From Rhynchopus euleeides (Eukaryota > Euglenozoa > Diplonemea > Diplonemida > Diplonemidae), in assembly GCA_963210315.1 (NCBI GenBank), contig OY723320.1:1426001-1490000 (forward strand): 64,000 nucleotides of DNA. The letters are read 5' to 3'. The notes beneath the pieces are model-generated. The model did no database searches, was not told the DNA's origin, and was given only the letters and a program-made list of their open reading frames with translations. Positions 41,433 through 50,645 of this stretch are shown in pieces. The number at the start of each line of letters is the position of its first letter. Within the stretch, counting starts at the first letter, position 1. A program made the position numbers and the translations under genes.

Positions 41433-44304
41433 AGGGGGGAGAAGCGCCTCGCCCACACGCGCCCCTCCCCGGGGGTTGCCGCCACCCCAGCACCAGCAGC
41501 ACTACCCACCGGCGCCACGCGCCCCTTTTCAGTCATCCTCCGCTCCGGTCTTCACGCCGCCGGAGCCGGACATGCCGGTCCCGCTCGCGCTTCACCCCGG
41601 CGGCGGCACCCGCAACGGCAGCCCGCCCCGCTCCCCCCTCGGCCCGCACGTCCACCACAGCAGCCCCGGCGCGGGGGGCTGGGGGGGGGGCGGGCTGCCA
41701 GGCGGTGCGGCGGGCAGCTCCCCGGGGCGCGGGGGTGGCAGCGCAACCCCCTTCACTGCGCTCCGCGCGGTGACGACGAGCCACAGCCCCTTCCGGAATC
41801 GGTGTGAATACCGCGGGGGTGGAGGTGCGGGCGGCGGTGCGCCGCACTCCCCCGCCCGGGATCTGATGGTGGGCGGTGGGGGTGGCGGGGGTGGCGGTGC
41901 GGACAGCCTCCCCTACGGATCCCGGTTCTACAACGACAGCACTGTGGGGAACTCCATCTTCTCCGACCCCCGCGCCGTCGCCCTCGGGAAGCAGATCTCC
42001 GCTCCCCCGGGCTATGCCAACGGCAACCACAGCCACAGCCACAGCCGCCACCACCACCACCGCCCCCCCTCCCCTCAGCAATACCGCGGCGACAGCCGCC
42101 CCCCGTCCCCCGGCTTCGCCGGGGCGGGTGGGTTCGGGGGGGCTGGCGGGGGGGGTGCGCCTGCTGCTCTCCCAACCTCCGTTTCGCAGAGGCAGCGAGA
42201 TGTGCTGTCGCTGTCTGCCGACACAGCCTCGCCTCCAGAGGCGGGGCTTCCGATATGGACTGTGGAGGGGCAGAAGCAGGGGACCGCGCGCGGGGGTGTC
42301 GACAACGCCGAGGTTGGGGGTGGGGGCAACCCACCGGCTGCCAGCGGGTCGCTGCCCTCGCTGCATAAGCCGGTGCGGATGCAGAGCAGCGAGGTGCAGG
42401 CGTACCCCGGGGCGCAGCAGCAGGCCAGCGTTTCGGCGGGGCTCATCCCCTTCACGCTGGATAACAACGGGAATGCGGACTTCCCTCAGTCCCCCTGGGG
42501 GGGGGGTGGGGGTGGTGGGGGGAAGCACAACGAGCCTGCGTCGCCCCTCTCCCCTTCGGCGGATGCCGGCGTGTTTGCGGATGCCCGCAGCGCCGGGGCG
42601 CGCCGGTCCGTAGGGTTCTACGGCGACTGGGCGGGGGACCCCCTCACCGACGCGGAGGCGCAGCGCATCGTCGACGCCAGCGCCCGGGCAAAGCTTGTCA
42701 AATCCCCCGTCTCAAAACCCCGCCCCCCTTCGCCTGGGGGGCGATCCTCCCCAGCGCCCTTCGGGTCCCCGCAGAGGCAACCCTCCCCGTTCCCCTCCGT
42801 GAAGTCGCCGAGGGGGACACGGGAGCTCAACAGCCCGCGCAGCTCCCTGAGGAATATGCAGGGCATGTTCCCCGCGCAAGACGCCCTGGCGATGTCGATG
42901 TCGATGTCCCGAGGGGGGGGCGGGGGCGGTGGGATCCCGATGCCCCAGCAGCCGCACGAGGGGAGCTACCGCTCCCCCAGCTCGAGCATGGTGAGGGCCC
43001 CGATGGGGAGGCCGGACAGCATCAGCCCCACCGTCAGCCCGCCCCGCTCGCGGCCCCCCCAGGGGAGTGTCGGGGGGCAGCAGCAGAAGCACCGCCCCCA
43101 CTCGGATTCCCCGGACAACATGGCGCCCGCAACATCATCTCTCTCCCCGTCGCGCTCGCGCAGCCCTGCCGGTGGAGGTGGGGGTGGAGCTGACCCCCAC
43201 AACCAATCCATAACCCCATACGGCTCGACAGCTCTCGACAAGGCGTTTGGGACAGCCGGGTCACCCCCTCTGTCGCCTGCCTCAGTCAAGGCGCCGTACT
43301 ATCTGTCCGTGAAGGGGAAGGGCGGCAGCATGCACGAGGGGTCCCAGAGCTACCACCACCCCCTCTCCGCCAGCGGGGGCAGGCCGGACCTCTTCACCGC
43401 GGAGCCGGACCCCGGGTTCGACGAGGTGGTGGAGGTGGGGGGCGAGGGGGAGGAGAGGGGCGGCGGGCGGTCCCCCCCGGTGCCTCCGGGTGGGGAGGGG
43501 GTGCAGCTCCACCAGTCGCCTGTGAAGACGAGGCCTGGGGATGGGAGGATGCAGCGGAACCAGCCGCAGACGCTGGCGAGTGGGGGCGACGCCGAAGGCG
43601 TCGCGTCGACGCAGCCCGCGGGGTCCAATGCAGGGGGGGTGGGGAGCGGGTCGCAGCAGACCAACACCCCGCTGGCGGCGCGGGGGACGAAGCAGCCTGG
43701 GAGGCCGCCGTCGATCCTCAAATCCCGCTCCCGGGCTGGCTCCTCAAGGCTCTCCGATGTGCCATCCGATCTGGCGAGGGAGGTTGATTCCGACTCCGCC
43801 GCCAGCCGCTCCGGCGTGAGCCCGCGTGGTGGCGGCGGCAACGCCGGCGGCGGCGGCACCAACCCGCCCCCGTCCGTGGTGGGGAGCTCCGGGAGCCGGC
43901 GGGGCAGCCAGGACCTCTCCACTCTGCGGGGGGACCGGGACCCGCTCGGCGCGTCGGGGAGGTCCACCGCGTCGCGCCGCGACGCTGCGGCCGCGGCTGC
44001 GGCTGCCGCAGTGTCCCGGAGTCGGGGGCAGCGGGAGGAGTCGGACGGTGTGGCTGAGGATGAAGAGGCAGGGAGTGGTGGTGGTGGCGGTGGCGGTGGT
44101 AGCCAGCAGGGCAGCAGCAAGCCGCCGTCTCCGCCAGCAGGGAGCGACGGGGGGCCGCCGCAGTGGGGTGGTGGCGGTGGGGGCGGGTCGGTGCGCGGTG
44201 GCGGGTCTGTGAGGAGCTCCGCCCCGCGGGGGCCTGGGTCGGAGGCGGGGTCGCAGAGGCCGCAGGAGGCGAAGAAGGATGGGTGTGGGTGTGTGCTGAT
44301 GTAG
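40999..44304 (+). CDS. Large low-complexity protein with C-terminal CaaX prenylation box (CVLM)
   Basis: A 1101-residue protein with no recognised globular domain, dominated by Gly, Pro, Ser and Arg. Features are His and Gln tracts (about residues 115-145), repeated Gly runs, many SPxxSP/PPSP motifs and basic RSR-type patches that suit phosphorylation, and a few longer unbiased segments (for example about 540-570 and 690-780). The C-terminus KKDGCGCVLM is a good CaaX motif: Cys-aliphatic-aliphatic-Met normally directs farnesylation, with a second Cys two residues earlier that could be palmitoylated and Lys residues just before. It is predicted to be a peripheral membrane or flagellar-membrane scaffold. 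The full-length open frame in very GC-rich DNA, a clear ATG and the meaningful C-terminus support it as a real gene. No homologue is named. Confidence 0.72.
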
Positions 44305-46411
44305 TCCGACACAGGAGAGCGTGGGTGGGGGAAGTGTTGGCGTCTTTAAAACGCATCGCCCACCCAAGCCCGCTCCCCCCCCACCTCCCCCCCGCGCTCA
44401 CGACACCCCTCTGCGCTCCGTTCCTTTCTCCAGTCCAATAGTCTAATTCTCCCCTGATGCTCTCATCATCCTGTACTTTTTTGACATTATTGTGTTTGTG
44501 GTGGTGGTGTTGGTGTTGATGCCCCCGCCGTTGGCCCGGGGGGGGGGGGGAGTGCGAGAAGGGGGGTGCACCTTTCTTTGCAACAATGAATATGCACACA
44601 AACATGCAACACATAACACAAAGGTGGGGGTGGCGGTGGTGGAGGGTGTGGGTTGTATTTTTTTGTTACCAGTTACGAGCGACGAAGCGTAGCGAAGTCG
44701 CGATGTAACGAAGGAAATCGTATGACTGAAGCTTTAAAAGAAGGATCACCTTCATGCCACTTCACAGGGGCTTACACAACCTGTGACACAGGAGTGTGCG
44801 CTCAACGAAAAGTAGCCCGGATCTGCCTTTTTGAAGTTGCTGGGCAGGGTGTTTCTCTTATGTAGCCTCATGCAATGAAGGAGGAAATGGAACACGGAGA
44901 AAGCAGGTCCGATTTGAGTTTACGGCACGCGTAGTGCCGTAATTGCAGAGCCACATCTCACCTCATCACAGGTCGAGGTGTGTGCGTTTCACCACAACTC
45001 TCACAACCTCTCCCACACAACACAATGCCTGTCCGTAACGACACCGTCATCGGCGACGAGAACTGGGACGTCGTGTGCGTTTCACCACAACCTCTCCCCT
45101 TCCCCATTCCCCCGTGTTCAGTGACATGTGTCGATAGTGTTCCATTTTTATAGCGGAAGGGGTACGATTTCCTGTCTGGACGGCTTTCCCAGCTCCACAG
45201 GGGCGATGCGCGGCCTGAGGGTTTCACCTGGGGATGGGCTGTTCTGCGCTGTTCAGCTTATAGATCGCATGTTTAGTGCGCCACACCCTGCACACCCCCT
45301 GCACCTCTGGATGCACTTGCAACGACAGTGGAGGGGGTGGGGAGGGTTTGCGGCGGGTTGGAGTGGAGGGGTGGTGCCACGGGTGGCGGTGGGGAAGGGG
45401 TTTCAACGCCTCGTGGTCACGGAAACCTATGGCGGGCACGCTGTTTTTCACACACAACAAGAATTGTCTTGTCACAGTCAAAATGATGGTTGGCAGCGCT
45501 TTGGGTGACAAACACAATCTACCTTGCCTTGTTGCGATGGCTGTGCGCACATTTCACACCAACCTCCATCAGGCAAAACACGTGAAGTTTGTTCACCCGG
45601 GTTTGGCGCACAAACAACGCCTTATCTTTTGTTTGCTTTGGTGGAGGTTGCCCCATGCGACACTCACGGCTGTCTATATAGAAGGCAAACAAAGAAGCGC
45701 CTCTCGGAGTAGTTCTGCTGCACTTCCCCCGTCTATACTTTGAAAGCACTTTGCCATCGAACCTGCTTGCAGGGTAAGGGGCGCCAATGGGACAGATCAA
45801 GCTTGCTTGTGATTGTCGACACCAAACAAAAACGTGTCTCTCGGAGTATTCCCGCTGCACTTCCCCGCGCAAAAGGGGGAGGGGAGGGGAGGGGAGGGGA
45901 GACCCTCTGTAGAGGCGAAACCCCAAACCAGCCAGGGCCCTCAGGGCCCTCCCCCGGCGACTGCGACGTGCAGCAGTGTGGGCGAACCGCACAGCCCTCC
46001 CAACCACTATCTGCCCTGCTTGGAGTCTTGAAAATGGATGTGGCTGACCTTAACAACGCAGTTCACTATCTGCCCTCCCACCCACTATCTGGTCAGCTTT
46101 TGCCCCCCGTTTCCCCCCCACCCCACCCCACCCCCCGCAGTTTTTCTGTAAATGAAATGTACATATTTCCGTTCTGTATTACCACTCTCGCTGGTGACCG
46201 CCCCTGCTCCCCCCCACCCCACCCCTCCGGTCAGCAGTGATCTTTCCGCCTCCTGTCGCCAAAGTGCCCCAAACCCCCCAAAGTGTGGCCCGACTGGGGG
46301 GTCACTTTTTGCCCCCCCCCCCCCTATTGTACGCGAGAATCGGGAGTAGCGGATTTGAGCAACGCAAACAAATTAGACCCAGCGCGAAAAGAACCGGTGT
46401 CATTATTCTCC

Positions 46412-46456
46412 CGGTTGCACAAACAAACACATTACGTACCGCCGGCTCCTTTTTTC
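46412..46456. repeat. Dispersed T-run-ending unit, module X alone
   Basis: CGGTTGCACAAAC...ACGTACCGCCGGCTCCTTTTTT, identical to 24302-24347 over about 44 bases. Confidence 0.5.
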
Positions 46457-46493
46457 CAGTGAACCGAAAACCCCCCACCCCCACCCCCTTACT

Positions 46494-47359
46494 GGGGGGG
46501 GGGCAAATACAAGCATACATGCTAATACAAGCATACATGCGAATACAAGCATATTATGAAAATCCGGATTTAAATAAAATTTTCAGGCTAAGTGAGACTA
46601 GTGAGGAAAAGAAGGTGGTGCATCAGCTGCACACCGCACTCCGCTGATTCATCAAGCAGCCCCCCCCCCCCCCCGGGGACCCCACTGCGAGTCACTCGCA
46701 GTCACTCTGGTTTGCGATTTTTACACCAACTCGCCATAGAGCGACCCAAACCTGCTTTGGGACGAGTCACGCCGGCATAATTTTCGAGATTCGGGGTTCA
46801 AATATGCTCCCCAGGCTAGGGACCCCCCAACTCCCCTGACTCTTTTTTTAAGCGTTTTTCCGCTCATTTTTTTTAAGCACACTCGTGTGAGCGGAAAGCG
46901 CCCCACCACAGCTGCAACCAAACGTGCTCTATACACTAACCCCACCCTTCATCAGGCTCAGGGTGTGATCAGTTCAGGGTTTTGTGTGTAGAAGCGTCAA
47001 CGCAACAAACAAAGGAAATTCATCAGAGCGGTTGTAGCTGTGAAGTGATAGGGCGCTTTCTCACTTTTTCTCACCCGGTAGCGAAGGCCCCCATAGAAGC
47101 ATATATGCTTCTATTAGCCTGGTAGAAAATATTGGGTATTTTTGGGGTTTTTGGGGGGTTTTCCACCACAAAAATATAAATTTTTCTACCAGGCTAATAC
47201 AAGCATGTATGCTTGTATTAGCCTGGTCAACAAAAATTGGGTTTTTAGTATGCTTGTATTCGCAGTATAACCATTTATAATTTTTCCAGAAAGCCCCGCA
47301 TTATGCGAGCTGGCACGCTTAATACAAGCATATATGCTTGTATTTGCCCCCCCCCCCCC
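46494..47359. mobile_element. Non-autonomous TIR element with AATACAAGCATA palindromic arrays
   Basis: The left end is a G-run plus GCAAATACAAGCATACATGC. The right end is its inverse, GCATATATGCTTGTATTTGC plus a C-run: about 30 bases with one mismatch. Subterminal copies of the AATACAAGCATA...TATGCTTGTATT palindrome lie at 46510-46555 and at about 47097-47340. It encloses one dispersed repeat (R8). No transposase ORF. It has the same plan as 22280-24364 but a different sequence. Confidence 0.65.
46867..47006. repeat. Dispersed GTGGAAGCGTCAACGC repeat, copy R8
   Basis: TTTTTTTAAGCACACTCGTG, CAAACGTGCTCTATACAC, CTTCATCAGGCTCAGGG, then GTGTGTAGAAGCGTCAACGC (one change). Confidence 0.55.
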
Positions 47360-48053
47360 AGTAAACATTAGCCACCCCCACCTCCCCCCACCCCCCGGAG
47401 CAGTAGCGCTGTGGACCTCGGGACACAACCTGCACATCGATCGAAGGATATCATCCTTGTGTTTCCTTTCTTTACTCCGACTGCACGACCCCCCACCTCC
47501 CTGGATTGCAGCTACAGTGTACAAAGGGCCCGGTCACCCCAGACAGGGCGTTTTGTCAAAACAGGGGAAGGGTGGGGGGGGAGGGGAGGGAGGCAAATAA
47601 TGTTTCGGTGTCGCCGGGACTTTCTGGATAAAGTCCTTGCACCGAAGAGAGAGCCTTGAAATGGCGTGATTATAGTCGGGATTTTTCTGTGCCAGTTTCA
47701 GGGGGGTATCTCATGATCACGCCAGAACGAGACACATACATCGACCATTCTTTCGAGACACCCGCCGTGGCAAGCTGGTGTCCCCTCCCACTCCCCACCC
47801 CCCACCCCCCCCAGTCTACTACCCCCCCCCCCCCCCAAAGGTTTCAGCGGACTTCAGCTTCACACAGTGTTTCCGTTCGTGCCTCCCTCCCCCGTCCCCC
47901 CAAGCCCTCCCTCCTCTCGAGTCCTTGACTAGCCGAGCCGCCTACTCTCTCGGACAAGCCAGCGGGTGCAGTACGGCGTGTATAGACAGACCATTCGTGC
48001 CCCCGCCCCCTCCCCCGCGCCCCACCCTTCGTCGAGTTTCGACACTTATAATA

Positions 48054-48162
48054 GGGGGCCCTCGCTACCAAGTGTGACTGAGTGAGAAAAAGTGAGAAGT
48101 CAGCCATGTTTGGCTGACAACTGACGACTCGTGACTCACAGTGACTCGTAGCGAGGGCCCCC
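48054..48162. mobile_element. Miniature inverted-repeat element, GGGGGCCCTCGCTAC termini
   Basis: A 109-bp segment with perfect 15-base inverted termini (48054-48068 and 48148-48162), flanked on both sides by ATA, a possible target duplication. The inner sequence also contains inverted motifs (AGTGACTCGT/GTGAGAAGTCAGCC...GGCTGAC). Confidence 0.65.
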
Positions 48163-48329
48163 ATAATATTATTATTGTACCTTGGGCTGCCGAACGGGGG
48201 CTGTGCACCGGGTTGTCCTGCTTTTGCGCCCCCGGTTTGTTCGAAGCGGCCCCAGCTCCCACACCACCACAACCACCACCACCCTTCTCCTCCAGCACTG
48301 CGGTCTGCGATTTTGTATCGGAGACACAG

Positions 48330-48438
48330 GGGGGTCTTCGCTACGGGGTGATTGTCAGTGCATTTTGGTGCATTTCCTGTTGAATTGGCAGAAAACCTGA
48401 CGAAGATTGACGAAGGATAACGACCAGCGAAGACCCCC
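48330..48438. mobile_element. Miniature inverted-repeat element, GGGGGTCTTCGCT termini
   Basis: A 109-bp segment with the same 13-base inverted termini as 7358-7511 and a different interior (GTGCATTTTGGTGCATTTCC). Confidence 0.65.
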
Positions 48439-48834
48439 GCTGCTTGGAGTGTTGACGAGTGGATGGTGAGGTGGATGGGGATAAAAAGTTGCCAGTACCC
48501 CTCTTCTCATCCAGCGCTGCGCTGAGTTCCCTTGCTCAGAAGGATAGCGTATGCGACCACGATGTACGCACGCATGTGGGTGCTGGGGGGGTTGGCAGGC
48601 CATGGGGAGGGTGGGTGGGGATGACACCGAGTTCCTAAGATCGAATGCATTGGACTCCTTCCCCCCCACCCCCCTCTCGCCCCGCCGCGCCGTTCCTCTG
48701 TTTCGCGGTTTCGTCCCGTCAGGCAGTGTGTTCTTCTTCTTGGTGCCACCCACAGGCTTCCCATTTGTTTGCACAACACACATGCACACATACAGGCAAC
48801 ATTGCAACCTGCAGGGTCAGCGGTGTGAACGAAG

Positions 48835-50296
48835 ATGTCAACGATGTCAACGACAGCGGGGTCGGGTGTGCAGGCCGCAAAGGCTTTGGGGTGTGGAACC
48901 ACAGCAGATGCTGTGAAGACGGCGTGGGAGGCGGTGGTGCAGCTGCGCAAACAGGCGGTGAGCAGGGTGCGCGGTGGCGGGGAGTCAGCAGTGGAGGTGC
49001 TGGACGGGGCGCTGGACACGGCGCTGGGTGACTGGCACGACGCGCTGTGCCGCAGCGTGATTGCTGCGATGAACAGGTGCCTGGAGCGGAGGAAGGAGCG
49101 GGACGGGGTCGTGGGGGGCTGTGCATCGCTCGTGTCGGAGGCGCGGAAGGACTTGGGGAAGGCGGCGAAGGGGTTCAAGGACACGGGGGCGGTGGTGGCC
49201 GCAGGGAGCAAGGGGCCGAGCCGGTACAGCGACGGGATCGGAGAGGTCGACGTGGACCGTGGGTGGAGCGACTTCTTCCAGGGGGCGTCGTGCGCAATGC
49301 GGGTGCTGGCGACGGTGCAGGCTGCGCTGGGGACGCAGTGCGAGGGGTACGTGATCTGCGGTGCGTGTGGGATTGCGCTGAAGGCGGAGTGCAAGACGAA
49401 GCACGTGGGGAAGTGCGACAAGCTGGAGGCGGGGGAGCGGGGTCCCGGCGGCGGGCGGTTCGAGGCGATGACTGCGGAGTGGGCGGTGCAGCAGGTGGAA
49501 GGGCAGGCAGAGCCGTACCTGCGGCTGTACTCGCTGGAGAGCCCGCTGTGCTACGGGGTGAACGCGGCGATGCGCGAGGTGGCCTTCTGCGGGAGGCGGG
49601 AGCGCTACGAGCCGATGAAGGGGTTCGCGTACTCGCTGCACCGGGCAATGATGTCGCGCCCGAAGTACGAGGGGACCGTGTTCCGCGCAATGGACTTCCG
49701 TGTGAGCGCGTCGCTGTACTCCGTGGGGGCGGTGGTGACGATGCCGCACCCCACAAGCGCAAGCGAGCAGCCGGATGTCGTGAAGGACTTCCTGGGGCAG
49801 GCTGACGCCACGGACGGGGCGGGCGCCGCAGACGCAGACGGGCCCGTGGTGCAGGGCACCATCCTCGTGCTGCGGGTGCGGACCGGCCGCAGCATCGCCC
49901 AGTTCAGCCGCTTCCCCGAGGAGCAGGAGGTGCTGATCGCGGCCAACACGCAGTTCCGTGTGGTGGGGCGCCCTGACGTCGGTGTGATGCGTCTGCTGGA
50001 GATGGCGCTCGACACAAGCCTGGCCAACGTCGTGGTGGTGGAGCTGCAGGAGGTCAACTTCGATCACTGGGGCAGGCTCACAGACATCATGACGGAGGTG
50101 GAGAAGGTGCGCAACGCGTCCCTCCTCGAGATCGTCGACACGAAGGTCAAAACTGACAGTCGGCATAGACTCCATCCGGTGACTCGGGAAGGAGGGTTTG
50201 TGAACTACCCACCCAGCACGGAGTTGCCTGTTGTGGACGGGAAGACGCTGCTCGAGGTGGCGGTGTCGGTGGAGCACAACGAGCAGGTGGTGTCGC
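48835..50296 (+). pseudogene. 5' half of a split gene: ADP-ribosyltransferase-like domain (host gene interrupted by retrotransposon)
   Basis: The ATG at 48835 begins about 487 host codons; the frame then runs into the element and stops at 50325. After a helical N-terminal part there is a zinc-binding-looking CGACG...KCKTKHVGKC-type segment (about residues 178-198). Then comes a region matching R-S-E type mono-ADP-ribosyltransferases: Arg284 in TVFRAMDF, Ser308/Ser310 in PTSAS, and the closing EEQEVLIAANTQF with Glu363 and Glu365 (the E-x-E that positions NAD and the acceptor). Such enzymes transfer ADP-ribose from NAD to protein side chains. The normal C-terminus, an ankyrin array, lies 10.5 kb away at 60806-62481. 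As it stands this half would end with about ten element-derived residues. Enzymatic activity is inferred from motifs only. Confidence 0.75.
50276..50296. repeat. Left target-site duplication of the retrotransposon
   Basis: Twenty-one bases starting ACAACGAGCAGG and ending GTGTCGC are repeated exactly at 60785-60805. The first A of the right copy may belong to the poly(A), so the length is 20 or 21. Both copies lie in the same codon phase of the host gene. Confidence 0.92.
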
Positions 50297-50310
50297 ACCA
50301 ACGTGTCGCA

Positions 50311-50348
50311 CCAACGATTTCTTAAGCTACAGTTTCTGTACTTCATTG
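50311..50348 (+). other. Spliced-leader exon sequence (complete relict) at the element's 5' end
   Basis: A 38-base segment from CCAACGATTTCTTAAG through CTACAGTTTCTGTACTTC to ATTG. From memory it matches the diplonemid SL exon with a few changes and shares the ACAGTTTCTGTACT core with trypanosome SLs. Position 50310 (A) may be part of it. It starts within a few bases of the target duplication, so the retrotransposed RNA began with the SL. Confidence 0.8.
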
Positions 50349-50364
50349 TTTCTGTACTTCATTG
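50349..50364 (+). other. Truncated second spliced-leader copy
   Basis: TTTCTGTACTTCATTG repeats 50333-50348 exactly. It begins precisely where a splice at the internal CTACAG of an older SL (50327-50332 equivalent) would cut. It is followed by GTATAC, either the original leader of the element or, less likely, the start of an SL RNA intron. Confidence 0.8.
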
Positions 50365-50645
50365 GTATACACACTCGTGCTCCCTGGTCGGTTGGGTTTG
50401 GTTGGGCCCCCCCCCCCCCCCCCCTCCCTTGGGCATCCCCCATTCCACCCCTTCCCTCACCCTTTTCCCCTTTCCAATCTTCTTGACCTTGTGGGCGGGC
50501 AGAGCCGGGAGGGCTGGTTGGGCCTTAGATTCATTTTACTGCAACCAACAACCCACTCCCCCTTGGGCCACTTGTCCCTTGGGCTCTGTTCCCCACCATC
50601 CATCCCCCTCCACTCCCCCAACCCCCAACCCCACGAGCACGAGCG
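50365..50645 (+). other. 5' leader of the retrotransposon
   Basis: 281 bp: GTATACACACTCG, a C-homopolymer of about 20 near 50407-50427, and pyrimidine-rich sequence up to the ATG at 50646 (context GAGCGATGG). No upstream ORF of note. Promoter elements are not recognisable, which fits an element relying on host polycistronic transcription. Confidence 0.5.

Larger units (their letters stand above)
44305..48834. other. Long intergenic region with TIR/MITE elements and dispersed repeats; no gene recognised
   Basis: Beyond the elements listed separately it holds fragments shared with 28370-28690 (at about 44660-44860) and with 32470 (GGTCGAGGTGTGTGCGTTTCAC at 44971), plus two related segments at about 45690-45730 and 45830-45865 (CTCTCGGAGTA...CTGCACTTCCCC). 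Many C-homopolymers are present (46311, 46661, 47826). ORFs of up to about 165 codons occur in several frames but none has a domain or consistent context. The region from about 48720 to 48834 leads into the next gene with candidate AG acceptors (ACATACAG, CCTGCAG). Confidence 0.45.

Noticed and set aside
48985..50346. 453-codon minus-strand ORF opposite the ADP-ribosyltransferase-like gene
   Set aside because: Arg/His/Leu-rich composition typical of the antisense of a GC-rich gene. The + frame has recognisable motifs.
50365..50400. Reading the SL-plus-GTATAC segment as a functional SL RNA gene
   Set aside because: The SL copy runs into a truncated SL rather than an intron, and no Sm-site or hairpins follow. 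The position at the 5' end of a target-duplication-flanked element explains it better.
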